In this document: piece after piece, positions 26,628 through 35,636 of the stretch
How the letters are laid out: every line of letters begins with the position of its first letter
Numbering within the stretch: position 1 is the stretch's first letter
Source of the DNA: Hyphomonadaceae bacterium
GTDB taxonomy: Bacteria > Pseudomonadota > Alphaproteobacteria > Caulobacterales > Maricaulaceae
Assembly (NCBI GenBank): GCA_013001295.1
Contig: JABDMW010000001.1
Span: 124,001 to 188,000, forward strand
Reading direction: 5' to 3'
Length of the DNA stretch: 64,000 bases
Notes under the pieces: model-generated
Seen by the model: only the letters and a program-made list of their open reading frames with translations
Database searches by the model: none
Told to the model about the DNA's origin: nothing
Program-made: the position numbers and the translations under genes

Positions 26628-27608
26628 CTAGATTTTAAAGTTGATCATTTTACGCATGACGAACACACCAAACGCCATCATGGCCCCACTTAACATCAAG
26701 TTTCTGTGGCCTGTTGGTGTCGTATAAAGTTCCGCCATGTAAGACGGCGAAGAAATACTTACGAGTATCATAACCACTGGCGGCAATGCACCAATGATGA
26801 TAGCTGACATTTTAGCTTCGGCGGACAAGGCTTTAATTTTTTCTCTTAGGAGTTTCCGCTCGCGCAAGACCTTTGATAAATTGGCAAGTGATTCACCCAG
26901 ATTACCGCCTGTTGATCTTTGAATTGCCAAAACAGTCCCGAAGAAATTTACTTCAGAAAGCGGCATGCGGTCATACATGCGTTCGATACATGTTTCGAGC
27001 GGGACGCCAACACTTTCGGCTTCTACGAGCAATTGAAACTCGGTGCGTACAGGTTCCGGCGACTCATGAGCAATAATGCGCAAGCAGTCTCCGAGCGGAA
27101 GACCTGTGCGAACACCCCGCACAATAATATCCATGGCGTCTGAAAAATGAGAGGTAAACTTCTTTTGCCGGCCGTTTACCAGAAAATTTAAAATCCAACG
27201 GGGCAATCCGAAGCCAAGGGCCAAGCCAATGCCTAAGGCGATCATTAGTTTGAGTTTAAAGGCAAAGGCTGCGCCGAACGCAAGCACGCCGAGCACCGCT
27301 GAAATTAACATGAATGTTTGCGGTGTTGTTTTTAAATTAGCCTGAATCAATTTGGATTTAAGCGAATTGGTTTTCTTTTTCTTAGTCTTCTGCGTTTTTT
27401 CTATTTCTTCCAAAGACGCTTCAATTAATTTACGGCGCGACCCGCCGTCCGCTTTCATAAAAGCAAAAACTGATTTTTTATCGTTGTTATCGACACCTAT
27501 TGATTTGACACGCTTGGATGGGGCACCCCCACCGGAATCGAGGATCAGATAGGCAACAATTAGAAAGCCGACCCCCCCCAAACCTATTAGTATGGTGTTT
27601 GGCTCCAT
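26628..27608 (-). CDS. tadB: Tad pilus inner-membrane platform protein TadB
   Basis: 326 residues, with an N-terminal helix, two central membrane helices (about residues 110-150), the T2SSF domain (FSDAMDIIVRGVRTGLPLGD, then QRSTGGNLGESLANLSKVLRE) and a C-terminal membrane segment. It partners TadC. The ATG shares a base with the tadA stop, so translation is coupled. Confidence 0.95.
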   Translation of the reverse strand: MEPNTILIGLGGVGFLIVAYLILDSGGGAPSKRVKSIGVDNNDKKSVFAFMKADGGSRRKLIEASLEEIEKTQKTKKKKTNSLKSKLIQANLKTTPQTFMLISAVLGVLAFGAAFAFKLKLMIALGIGLALGFGLPRWILNFLVNGRQKKFTSHFSDAMDIIVRGVRTGLPLGDCLRIIAHESPEPVRTEFQLLVEAESVGVPLETCIERMYDRMPLSEVNFFGTVLAIQRSTGGNLGESLANLSKVLRERKLLREKIKALSAEAKMSAIIIGALPPVVMILVSISSPSYMAELYTTPTGHRNLMLSGAMMAFGVFVMRKMINFKI

Positions 27609-29026
27609 TAGCCTTCTCCGGCTTCATCAAGTGCCATCGCAAGGTCTTTTTCTAGATTGAAATACCTGGCGCGATCCCAGAATGCTGGTCGTGCAATTCC
27701 CGTAGATTTATGTTGGCCGATGATCTTACCACTGGCATCTTCGCCGTCCATTTCATACAGCAATAGATCCTGCGTAACGATCACATCACCTTCCATGCCC
27801 AATACTTCAGTAATATGTGTAATCCGGCGGGATCCGTCACGAAGACGCGTCGCCTGAACCACAACGTCGACAGAACCGACAATCATTTCGCGAATAGTCC
27901 GCATGGGCAGACTGAAACCGCCCATCGTGATCATGCTTTCTAACCGGGATAAACCTTCTCGCGGCGAGTTAGCATGGAGCGTTCCCATTGAGCCATCATG
28001 GCCAGTGTTCATAGCTTGCAACAAATCGAAGGCTTCCGGTCCCCGGACCTCACCCACGATAATCCGTTCCGGGCGCATCCGCAGACAGTTTTTAACGAGA
28101 TCTGCCATCGTAATTTTACCCTTACCCTCCAGGTTCGGAGGACGGGTTTCAAGACGAACGACATGTGGTTGTTGAAGTTGAAGTTCCGCGGCGTCTTCGC
28201 AAGTAATGATCCGTTCGTCGGGATGGATGAAAGCGGTTAAACAATTCAAAAGCGTGGTTTTTCCGGAACCTGTACCGCCAGAAATCACAACATTACACTG
28301 ACATGCCCCGATAATAGAGAGCACTTTGGCGCCGGCCGGTGAGATAGAACCGAAATTGACCAAATCTTCCAAGGTCAATTTATCCTTTTTAAACTTACGA
28401 ATTGTCAGCGTCGGTCCATCAATGGCGAGCGGCGGTGCGATCACGTTGACCCGCGATCCATCCAGTAGACGCGCATCACAAATCGGCGAGCTTTCATCGA
28501 CCCGTCTGCCGACCTGGCTCACGATTCTCTGACAAATATTCATCAATTGCTGGTTATCCCGGAACCGGATATTAGTTTTTTCCATCTTGCCGTTAGTCTC
28601 GATGAACACGTGTTTGTGTCCATTGACCATAATATCGGCAATGTCATCACGCATCAAAAGCGGCTCGAGCGGGCCATAACCGAGAATATCATCACAAATC
28701 TCGGTGATAAGTTTACTTTGTTCAACTACGGAAAGACGGACATTGCGAATGGCAATGATTTCATCGACAATTGTTCGAATTTCAGCCCGTGCCGCGTCCG
28801 GTTGCATACCGGCAAGAGCCGATACGTCAATTGTTTCAAACAAAGCATTGAAGATCGTGGCTTTGGTTTCGTAGTAAGCGTCAGAAGTTTCGGCAGCCTT
28901 CCGGGATGTCCCCTGCGGAATATCGGATTTCGGGGGCGTTAATTCATTCGAAGCCGCCTCAGCCGGTTTTGGCTTTGGGGTTTCAACTTTCAACGCGGCA
29001 TTACCGCTTGTACGTTTACCAAACAT
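27608..29026 (-). CDS. cpaF: Tad pilus secretion ATPase TadA/CpaF
   Basis: 472 residues. The N-terminal 70 residues are charged and Pro-rich. The core has the Walker A motif [12 protein letters not shown], the Asp box [11 protein letters not shown], and the Walker B and His region [30 protein letters not shown]. It is the hexameric cytoplasmic ATPase that powers pilus extension and, in Caulobacter, retraction too. It lies between cpaE and tadB with overlapping or nearly overlapping ends. Confidence 0.97.
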   Translation of the reverse strand: MFGKRTSGNAALKVETPKPKPAEAASNELTPPKSDIPQGTSRKAAETSDAYYETKATIFNALFETIDVSALAGMQPDAARAEIRTIVDEIIAIRNVRLSVVEQSKLITEICDDILGYGPLEPLLMRDDIADIMVNGHKHVFIETNGKMEKTNIRFRDNQQLMNICQRIVSQVGRRVDESSPICDARLLDGSRVNVIAPPLAIDGPTLTIRKFKKDKLTLEDLVNFGSISPAGAKVLSIIGACQCNVVISGGTGSGKTTLLNCLTAFIHPDERIITCEDAAELQLQQPHVVRLETRPPNLEGKGKITMADLVKNCLRMRPERIIVGEVRGPEAFDLLQAMNTGHDGSMGTLHANSPREGLSRLESMITMGGFSLPMRTIREMIVGSVDVVVQATRLRDGSRRITHITEVLGMEGDVIVTQDLLLYEMDGEDASGKIIGQHKSTGIARPAFWDRARYFNLEKDLAMALDEAGEG

Positions 29027-29031
29027 CTAGC

Positions 29032-30636
29032 TTATTTCCGTTTTAAAATTTTTGCGACCAGAGACTTATTTGACTTTTGACTGTCAATAGCCTCTACGGA
29101 TTTCGCTTTTTTCTTTTTTCCCAACCCAAGTTTTTTGCCTTTTTTCCCTGATATTTGTGCAGGGAACTGACCTGTTTGCAAACGATGAGCAAGATAGGTT
29201 AGGCCTTCATAAGCTGACGCACCGGATTTTAAATCGCTTAACATTTTTCCGTCGTTCGAAGCTTCGGTATAAACTACCGGTTCGTAGGCCAACACGACGG
29301 CGGGCTGTAATCCGACAGCCGATGCGAAGTCTTTGACAGGAATTTCCGCAGTCTTAGGGACACCTGTTTTGTTCAAAATCAGGAGTGGTTCCGAATCATT
29401 TGGCCTTGCGGCTTTCAAAAACTCGACAAGGTTTTTTGTGTTGCGAAGGTTGGCGAGATCGAGGGTCGCCGTAATAACAACTTCATCTGCGGTTGTTAAA
29501 AGCTGACTGCTCCAGTCAGTCCAAACATGCGGCATATCGAGAATAGTCAATGGAGACAATGACCGGACACCATCAACCAACGTTTCATATGCAGTCGATG
29601 CGGTCGGCGCCGGTGATCCCAATGAAGCGGACGCCGGAAGGATGGTCAGCTTTTCAGTATGGCGGATCATTATCCGGTCGAGCAACGTTTCATCCAATCG
29701 GTCGGGTTCTGCAAGTGCTTCCTCGAGACCTTGTGAGCTGTCATAGTTAAAATCGAGACCAGTTGTTCCCCAGCTTGAGTCCATATCGACCAGCGACGTC
29801 TCTTGTTGAAGATCATTGGCGAGTGCCCATGCGATATTGTGAGCGATGGTTGATGAACCCACGCCACCTTTAGCACCAAAAAATGCCGCAACCCGTCCGA
29901 CAAATGGTTTATCCGGATCTGAATACAGATCGGATAAGGAGCGAATGAGCGTCAAGGGATGGAACGGTGGAACGAGATAATCGCTCAATCCCTTCTCGAT
30001 CAATTCTCTGTACAACCGAATATCATTGGCAGCGCCGATCATCACAACTTTTGTTCCGGAATCACATACGGATGCGAGTGTATCAAGCTGCGCGAAAAGT
30101 TCGGGACCGCGCATTCCAGATTCAAATAGGATCAACCCGGGGGTATTTTCTTTGTGATAATACTCAATCGCGGCAGGTAACCCGCCCATATAAATTTTTA
30201 GATTCGCGCGAGCCATCCGCCAGTCCTGGGTCGTCGCTTGAATAGCACCCGCAGTTTCTGAACGCTCACAAAAAGCATGAATGGAGATGCGAGGGAGCGC
30301 TTTCTCACCGCCTTCTCTATTCGTTTCTACCGTAGGGGCGGCAATCGGAGATGCGGCCTGTATGGGTGCACTGGGCATTGCAGGTGCCGGCATATCAATA
30401 GGCGGTGCCATCGGTTGTGCCGGAGGTGCCATATTTGGACTGGGCATGGCAGCTGTTCCTGGTACAGCTTGTGGAACAGGAGCAGTTTGTTGCGGCTGTA
30501 GCATAGGTGGTTGTGGTGTGGGTTGAACAGCCATGGGCGCCGTTTGCGGTGCTTGCGGGACTGCGGCCGGATAAGCTTGAGCCGGTGAAGGATAGGCTGT
30601 TGGCGCACTGACAGGAGATGTTTGCGGCTGTTTCAT
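29032..30636 (-). CDS. cpaE: Pilus assembly ATPase-like localisation protein CpaE/TadZ
   Basis: 534 residues from ATG 30636 (a TTG nine codons earlier is less plausible; GGAA lies 8 nt before the ATG). The first 110 residues are low-complexity Pro/Gln/Ala. A receiver-like domain follows (about 115-240), then a MinD/ParA-type domain with a deviant Walker A AKGGVGSSTIAHNIAWALA and the VDMDSSWGTTGLDFN segment. The C-terminal 40 residues are Lys-rich. CpaE places the pilus machine at the cell pole in Caulobacter. The Pro/Gln-rich extension is a likely flexible partner-binding arm. Confidence 0.93.
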   Translation of the reverse strand: MKQPQTSPVSAPTAYPSPAQAYPAAVPQAPQTAPMAVQPTPQPPMLQPQQTAPVPQAVPGTAAMPSPNMAPPAQPMAPPIDMPAPAMPSAPIQAASPIAAPTVETNREGGEKALPRISIHAFCERSETAGAIQATTQDWRMARANLKIYMGGLPAAIEYYHKENTPGLILFESGMRGPELFAQLDTLASVCDSGTKVVMIGAANDIRLYRELIEKGLSDYLVPPFHPLTLIRSLSDLYSDPDKPFVGRVAAFFGAKGGVGSSTIAHNIAWALANDLQQETSLVDMDSSWGTTGLDFNYDSSQGLEEALAEPDRLDETLLDRIMIRHTEKLTILPASASLGSPAPTASTAYETLVDGVRSLSPLTILDMPHVWTDWSSQLLTTADEVVITATLDLANLRNTKNLVEFLKAARPNDSEPLLILNKTGVPKTAEIPVKDFASAVGLQPAVVLAYEPVVYTEASNDGKMLSDLKSGASAYEGLTYLAHRLQTGQFPAQISGKKGKKLGLGKKKKAKSVEAIDSQKSNKSLVAKILKRK

Positions 30637-30692
30637 AGTTTCAATTCCGTTTCCTTTTGACAAACTGCCAATTCATTAGTTCTCGTCAAACT

Positions 30693-31382
30693 TTAGTTCT
30701 CACCCGCGGACACTTCTTGACCACCCGGTCTCGGTGTTGCTGTCGTTTCGCCAGCTGCATATGCATCGATCACGGTAGAACGTCGGATCATAGTTGACGG
30801 TGTTAGCGCATACGGTGCTAGAAGTTGTCGCGGATCATCGATCATCGCTGCCAGGTTCGCCGTTTGCGCACATCCGAAGTTACCATAAGGTTGATTGGTT
30901 GAGGTCAATGTTAAAGACGCTCCCTGCTGACAATCAATTGGCGCTGTCGTCAACCTGCGAAAGGAGACAACGACCGGCGCTGGAACGTCGCCTTTGGCTT
31001 TATAATTTCCCATTTGTATCCCGGATCCCGGAATACCCATGCTTTGCATTCTCGAGGAGATGGCGGATTTTGCTTGCTGAACACCTAGTCCCTTAGTCGC
31101 ATTCTCAGGAATATTGATGTACATAGGTCCTTGCCCGGATTGCCCATACAAATGAACAAAATCGGTAACAGCATCCTGATCTCTTGTTGATAAATTCAGG
31201 CCAGATGGCTGCGTATACAATTCCAGACGTTCTACAGTTTCAGCGACTGTGATTTTATTGCGAAAATGTGTTGGCTCAAGTGATGGTTTATAGGTCGTAC
31301 ATGCCCCCATCATAACCCCAATGATACCAGCCGTTATAACCGATTTGAATTTTGGAGAATGTGTAATTTTTTGCTGACGCAT
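30693..31382 (-). CDS. cpaD: Pilus assembly lipoprotein CpaD
   Basis: 229 residues. A lipoprotein signal ends at GVMMGACTTYKPS. The CpaD family pattern follows: the peptide around VERLELYTQPSGLNLSTRDQDAV, and the conserved FGCAQTANLAAMIDDPRQLL near residue 175. It is thought to be an outer-membrane lipoprotein that works with the CpaC secretin. It lies between cpaC and cpaE on the same strand with short gaps. Confidence 0.93.
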   Translation of the reverse strand: MRQQKITHSPKFKSVITAGIIGVMMGACTTYKPSLEPTHFRNKITVAETVERLELYTQPSGLNLSTRDQDAVTDFVHLYGQSGQGPMYINIPENATKGLGVQQAKSAISSRMQSMGIPGSGIQMGNYKAKGDVPAPVVVSFRRLTTAPIDCQQGASLTLTSTNQPYGNFGCAQTANLAAMIDDPRQLLAPYALTPSTMIRRSTVIDAYAAGETTATPRPGGQEVSAGEN

Positions 31383-31394
31383 TTTTCTGTTCTC

Positions 31395-32861
31395 CTAATC
31401 TACATTATGTCCGAAAGGACCAGTTAATCCGCCTTCCGGTTTTTCGTGGCCGTTTTTCCCGTAGACTTTATTGAGCCGGCCTAAAAACGCCGCCTCGCGG
31501 TCATTCGCGGCAACAAACCCGTCGAGCGGCGTTTGTAATTTGTCCGGATGTGTTGGATTGACCAGGTACGGGGTGACGATAATAACAAGTTCGGTTTCAG
31601 TTGTCTGATCATCGCGATTTCTAAACAGTGCGCCTACGCCGGGGATATCTTTTACACCTGGCGTTCCGTCTGTTGATTGCCGGCTTTCCTCACGAATAAG
31701 TCCTGCAATAACCATGCTTCCACCGGCCGGCATCTCGACGACTGTATTGGCACGCCGTACACGCAGACCTAAAATGTTGGCGCTCCCGGTTTCAAAAGCA
31801 CCTTCAGTTGTCGGTTCTGAGACTTCGGTCGAAATATTCAAAGAAATACGGCCTTCATTTAAAACGACGGGCGTAAACCCAAGTGAAACCCCGAATGGTT
31901 TATATTCGAACTCCCGCTGGACCTGTCCATTCTCATCGACGAACACATTTGTCAAAAGAGGAAATTCGCCCCCGGACAAGAAATTGGCGGTTTCGCCGGA
32001 AATCGTTGTCAGAACCGGTTCGGCCAATGTGCGTACAAGACCGACACTTTCCAATGCTGTTAAATTACTGGTCAAACTTCTGACTGCGCCACCGCCACTG
32101 TTTTGCCAGTTGACACCGCCTTGAAATCCAGCGCCGGCACCCAGTGACGCATTATTGAGAAGACCGATACTGGCATCCCCCAATTGTCCGAGGATATTGA
32201 AATCAATTCCCATTTGTTTGGTCACAGATCTCTGCATTTCAACGATCCGCACTTTCAACTGGACTTGGTCGTTGGCTTTCGAAGTCATCAAGTTGACGAC
32301 TTCACCTGGCGCGGCGCCATTAGTTTCTTCGCCCAACCACAATTTAGCCAGATTAACGACTGTTTGCGATGTTCCCGCGTCGGCAATTTCTCCTGACAGG
32401 ACGATATTATTATTAATCGCTTCAGCTTTGACGGTATTGCCAGGCGCGTGCTTGGAAATAAGCGATTTAAGTCCGTGTAAGTCTCTCTCTACCCGTAATT
32501 CCAGATTGAGAAGCTCTTCACCGTTGCGACCGTAGAAGAACGCGTTCGTCTGTCCAGGCGATTTGCCGACCAGTAAAACTCTTTTTGAAGTATGCACGAC
32601 TGCATCGACAATTGCCGGGTTTGAAACAATGACGTCCGCTAATCCTGACGGCAAATCAATGATTGTTGATTTACTAAAAGGAATTGTCATTGAACGCGTT
32701 TCAGCCTGGTGCGGCTTCGCATAAGACGTCGGAGTCGCTTGGTGCTTTTTCACATCAGAATACGATCGTGGTCCGGCTTGGGCTGACAATGCCATTGTCA
32801 TCGCTGCGCCTAGAGCAAGGCTTGTCGATATTTTTCGCGTCCATGTATGGTTCACTAACAT
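31395..32861 (-). CDS. cpaC: Pilus secretin CpaC (RcpA)
   Basis: 488 residues with a signal peptide. The N-terminal secretin domain (TIPFSKSTIIDLPSGLADVIVSNPAIVDAVV) is followed by a BON-like region and the secretin core ending with VRRANTVVEMPAGGSMVIAG and TELVIIVTPYLVNP, the standard secretin signature. It forms the outer-membrane pore through which the pilus passes. AAGGACAA precedes the ATG. A second small protein containing only the N-terminal domain is encoded at 35006. Confidence 0.95.
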   Translation of the reverse strand: MLVNHTWTRKISTSLALGAAMTMALSAQAGPRSYSDVKKHQATPTSYAKPHQAETRSMTIPFSKSTIIDLPSGLADVIVSNPAIVDAVVHTSKRVLLVGKSPGQTNAFFYGRNGEELLNLELRVERDLHGLKSLISKHAPGNTVKAEAINNNIVLSGEIADAGTSQTVVNLAKLWLGEETNGAAPGEVVNLMTSKANDQVQLKVRIVEMQRSVTKQMGIDFNILGQLGDASIGLLNNASLGAGAGFQGGVNWQNSGGGAVRSLTSNLTALESVGLVRTLAEPVLTTISGETANFLSGGEFPLLTNVFVDENGQVQREFEYKPFGVSLGFTPVVLNEGRISLNISTEVSEPTTEGAFETGSANILGLRVRRANTVVEMPAGGSMVIAGLIREESRQSTDGTPGVKDIPGVGALFRNRDDQTTETELVIIVTPYLVNPTHPDKLQTPLDGFVAANDREAAFLGRLNKVYGKNGHEKPEGGLTGPFGHNVD

Positions 32862-32862
32862 T

Positions 32863-33711
32863 TTATTGTCCTTGTATCGCGACTTGCTGCGTGCGGCCGT
32901 CCCGGTAAATCGTCATGGAAGTTACTTGGCCGGTTTCTTTTCGGTCGACGGTGGCTGCGCTCGGAATAAAACCAACACGGCGATTTTCCAATCCTCTCAA
33001 AATCAAAGAAAGGTCGCCCGTCGACTGCGCTTCGATCAGAGCTTCAGAGTCATTTTGAGAAAGTTCCAGGAGTGCCGTCGACCCGACGACGGTTGCGGCA
33101 CCTTCAGGCCCGTCGCCAAAGATTTGGTCAATCGCCAAAACGTGGACGTTTTCAAAAACCGTTTTCGAAATATATTGGTTGGTTGCGGGTCCAGCCGTTT
33201 GAACTTCGTTTTTAAGCTGTGTAGTTAAAACGACATCGACGCGGTCACCGGGTTTGATAAACCCACCCGCTGCTGAATCAACAGATATACGGGTAGCGAT
33301 TGCTCGCATACCCGGCTTAAGTAAAGCTGACATTTGTCCCCGGTCGCCAGATAGAACCAGTTTTCTTTGAACTATCGGCTCTCCTGCATAAATAGCTGTG
33401 CGCGCTACGGCGGTGTTAAGTTCCTCGATCGCACCAGGTCTGTTGACGTCATCGATCAGGTTTTCAGAAAGCGCCTCATTTGGCCATTTCGTCCATTGCA
33501 AGTGATCGGGTGTGACACGTGTCCCCATAGGTACATCCAGTGCGGCAACCAGGACTTTCACATAGTTGACTTCTTCAACTATCGGCTGCGGTGTCGCTGC
33601 CTGAACGGGGTTGACTACCGGCGCAGGCGTAGAAATTTTTTGGAGTTGCAGGAAAGCACCGACGGCGACTACCCCCAGAACACCCACTAAAATCAGTTTC
33701 TTCGTATCCAT
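32863..33711 (-). CDS. cpaB: Pilus assembly protein CpaB (RcpC)
   Basis: 282 residues. An N-terminal membrane anchor (KKLILVGVLGVVAVGAFL) is followed by an SAF domain (VKVLVAALDVPMGTRVTPDHLQWTKWP) and the CpaB core with GMRAIATRISVDSAAGGFIKPGDRVDVVL. It is periplasmic and may link the secretin to peptidoglycan. GAGGGCAA is a good ribosome-binding site. The cpaC start lies 2 nt after its stop. Confidence 0.95.
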   Translation of the reverse strand: MDTKKLILVGVLGVVAVGAFLQLQKISTPAPVVNPVQAATPQPIVEEVNYVKVLVAALDVPMGTRVTPDHLQWTKWPNEALSENLIDDVNRPGAIEELNTAVARTAIYAGEPIVQRKLVLSGDRGQMSALLKPGMRAIATRISVDSAAGGFIKPGDRVDVVLTTQLKNEVQTAGPATNQYISKTVFENVHVLAIDQIFGDGPEGAATVVGSTALLELSQNDSEALIEAQSTGDLSLILRGLENRRVGFIPSAATVDRKETGQVTSMTIYRDGRTQQVAIQGQ

Positions 33712-33812
33712 TTGCCCTCACAGGTGAAAATCGTAGTTTCGAATTAAAGTTAATGCCTCATTTGATAAAGCATGGTTAATAAGCGTAAATTTTGTCCGAT
33801 ATTTTTCAAAAA

Positions 33813-34397
33813 TTACGCTAATCCTGCTGCATTTAGGTATATTTGACTCTTTGGAAGCGTCACGAGCGCCCCAAAAGCGAGTGCCAATCCGTACGGCATT
33901 CGTTTTTCGTCTTTGAACATTCTGTGCATCCAATCGGTTGTGAGGATCCGAACCGGCAGATATTTACGTCCAATGAGAAGGAAAAGTGCGAGAATCCCGC
34001 CTGCAATGGCCGTATAAAACAAGTAATAGGGCAGATCCGCCCACACCCACCAGAGCGATGTCGCAGCAAGTAATTTGGCGTCTCCGCCGCCCATCCACCC
34101 CATGGCAAACATTCCGACGCCAATCGCAAAGAACATAAGTCCAACAAGGAGATGAGTGCCAAATTCAGCCCAGCCTGGCCAGGCAAAGGGAATGACGACA
34201 AAAAATCCCGCAATCAGAACCAAACTTATCCAATTAGGGATGGTCATACTTGTCAAATCGGTCCAGGAGGCCGCCAACATGCATCCGGCAAAAATAAGTA
34301 TGATGAGCAAAATAACCACGGTTTTCTCCGATTTAATCTTTGAGGAATCCGGGTTTTTTTCGAAACTCGGCCCGCCAATCGACGCATTAGCTAACAA
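33813..34397 (-). CDS. cpaA: Prepilin peptidase CpaA (A24 type, TadV)
   Basis: 194 residues, five or six membrane helices. The two catalytic Asp of GXGD-type A24 peptidases are visible as the Asp in SWTDLTSMTIPN and in MGGGDAKLLAA, and DEKRMPYGLALAFGAL closes the fold. It removes the leader of Flp and TadE-type prepilins. The start is somewhat uncertain; the first 25 residues are soluble and may be longer than needed. First gene of the cpaA-to-tadC run, placed just after the flp terminator. Confidence 0.9.
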   Translation of the reverse strand: MLANASIGGPSFEKNPDSSKIKSEKTVVILLIILIFAGCMLAASWTDLTSMTIPNWISLVLIAGFFVVIPFAWPGWAEFGTHLLVGLMFFAIGVGMFAMGWMGGGDAKLLAATSLWWVWADLPYYLFYTAIAGGILALFLLIGRKYLPVRILTTDWMHRMFKDEKRMPYGLALAFGALVTLPKSQIYLNAAGLA

Positions 34398-34433
34398 AAC
34401 AGAGTTAACGGGTGGTTTAAGTTATCTAAAAGC

Positions 34434-34460
34434 AAAAAAAACCGCCCTTTCGGGCGGTTT
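34434..34460 (-). terminator. Rho-independent terminator of flp
   Basis: AAACCGCCC (34439-34447) and GGGCGGTTT (34452-34460) form a 9-bp stem with a TTTC loop. On the minus strand it is followed by a run of T matching the A-run at 34434-34441. It would separate the abundant pilin transcript from the assembly genes cpaA onward. Confidence 0.88.
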
Positions 34461-34511
34461 CCAATTCAAATTCCCTAAGAGGGAAATTCAAACAAAAATG
34501 TCAGGCTTGAA

Positions 34512-34682
34512 TTAAGCGTTGTTCATTTCTGTTGAGATGTCGTTGAACTTGTTCGAGATGTTATTACCAAGAGCTGAACCAGCAGCGATGATACCAACAG
34601 CGATCAATGCAGCAATCAAACCATATTCAATTGCAGTAGCACCAGACTCGTCTTTTACGAAACGTGTAACAAAATTTTGCAT
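34512..34682 (-). CDS. flp: Flp/PilA-type major pilin
   Basis: 56 residues from the ATG at 34682, preceded by GGGAG at optimal distance; the open frame 18 codons upstream has no support. The short basic leader MQNFVTRFVKDESGATAIEYG contains the conserved Glu-Tyr pair five residues after the Gly cleavage site, followed by a hydrophobic helix LIAALIAVGIIAAGSALG. It is the main subunit of the Tad pilus, processed by CpaA. A G/C-rich hairpin at 34714-34739 precedes the ribosome-binding site and may stabilise the mRNA. Confidence 0.95.
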   Translation of the reverse strand: MQNFVTRFVKDESGATAIEYGLIAALIAVGIIAAGSALGNNISNKFNDISTEMNNA

Positions 34683-34787
34683 AACTAACTCCCACGTATG
34701 CCTAACTAAAAAAGGGATAACCCCAACAGGGACCATCCCCTGACAAATGCAACCTAGCGCGCAGGAATTACTTTCAATTTAAAAATC

Positions 34788-34807
34788 ATGGTAAAAATAT
34801 GGTAAAA
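34788..34807 (-). promoter_or_regulatory. Possible CtrA-type direct repeat upstream of flp
   Basis: On the minus strand TTTACCAT occurs twice with an 11-bp period, giving TTTA-N7-TTTA. The known CtrA site is TTAA-N7-TTAA with half-site TTAACCAT, so each half differs by one base. It is about 105 bp before the pilin start codon. In Caulobacter pilA is CtrA-controlled, which makes the resemblance worth recording, but it is only a match to a degenerate motif. Confidence 0.4.
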
Positions 34808-34920
34808 TCAAGGTGTTATATCTTTTCATCAGCACTGTCTCCAGCTTGGCGTAAATTCGTACGCTGTATAGTAATGTATAGACGCGAGCCGAACGGGTGG
34901 GGATATTTGTAAAAATTATT

Positions 34921-34990
34921 GAAGGTTTCGTCTTTCAACCTTCTTTTTGTAAACCCTTCATTCACCACATCGCGATATGGATGGGTGAAT
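34921..34990 (+). promoter_or_regulatory. Structured leader before the secretin-N-domain gene
   Basis: GAAGGTT (34921-34927) pairs with AACCTTC (34937-34943) and is followed by TTTTT, a terminator-like hairpin in the plus direction with no plus-strand gene before it. A second hairpin follows, ATTCACC-A-CATC / GATG-GGTGAAT (34960-34971 and 34980-34990, a single bulge), ending 15 nt before the start codon. The order suggests attenuation or RNA-based control. Confidence 0.45.
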
Positions 34991-35005
34991 CAAAAGGAAA
35001 CCAAG

Positions 35006-35530
35006 ATGTCATTTTACCGCCCCAAATTAGTAAAAACCGCCTTAGCAACGGTTGCCGCGCTTTTGATGGGAACGTCGGCCAACGCTGCCGATCATGTTGT
35101 AGAAATCAACAAGACAAGCGTTTTACGGCTTTCGCGTCCTGCGTCCGCTGTTGTCATCGGTAACCCTAAGATCGCCGATATTTCAGTTCATTCGAGCGAC
35201 ACATTACTCTTGAGCGGCCGGGGTTTTGGGACGACAAATATTTTGGCATTTGATGAATTCGGACAGACCATTATGGACTCAGAAATTCAGGTAAATGCGC
35301 CACAGTCTGCTTCTGCCGTTCGCGTCAACAATGTTGGAGAGGGGTATCGGACATTTAGTTGCAATCCTCATTGCCTACCGGCCCCAATTCTTGGCGACAC
35401 ACGCAAATTTATATCTGATTTTGAAGGAAAGAACGTTCAATCGACCACTACGACGGCAACAGGTCCGCTATCGTCATCCATTCAAAGTTCGCAGAATTTC
35501 ACGCCTCCAGCCCCGGAATTGCAGCGCTAA
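35006..35530 (+). CDS. Secreted stand-alone pilus assembly N-terminal (secretin N0-like) domain protein
   Basis: 174 residues from ATG 35006, chosen for the AAGGAAACC ribosome-binding site and the signal peptide that follows (LVKTALATVAALLMGTSANA). The body carries the domain found at the N-terminus of CpaC: VVEINKTSVLRLSRPASAVVIGNPKIADISVHSSDTLLLSG. The secretin core is missing. A Cys pair in FSCNPHCLPAP and a Thr/Ser-rich tail follow. It probably binds the secretin or its partner lipoprotein in the periplasm, by similarity only. Confidence 0.85.
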   Translation: MSFYRPKLVKTALATVAALLMGTSANAADHVVEINKTSVLRLSRPASAVVIGNPKIADISVHSSDTLLLSGRGFGTTNILAFDEFGQTIMDSEIQVNAPQSASAVRVNNVGEGYRTFSCNPHCLPAPILGDTRKFISDFEGKNVQSTTTTATGPLSSSIQSSQNFTPPAPELQR

Positions 35531-35636
35531 ACAAGCTGCTTGTTCAGACGTCTTCAAGGTTGGTTAACCACGTAAATTAAACGCAAATTAGGTGTTTAAT
35601 GCTAATTTCCCGACAATAGTAATTGTGGGAAAGCAG

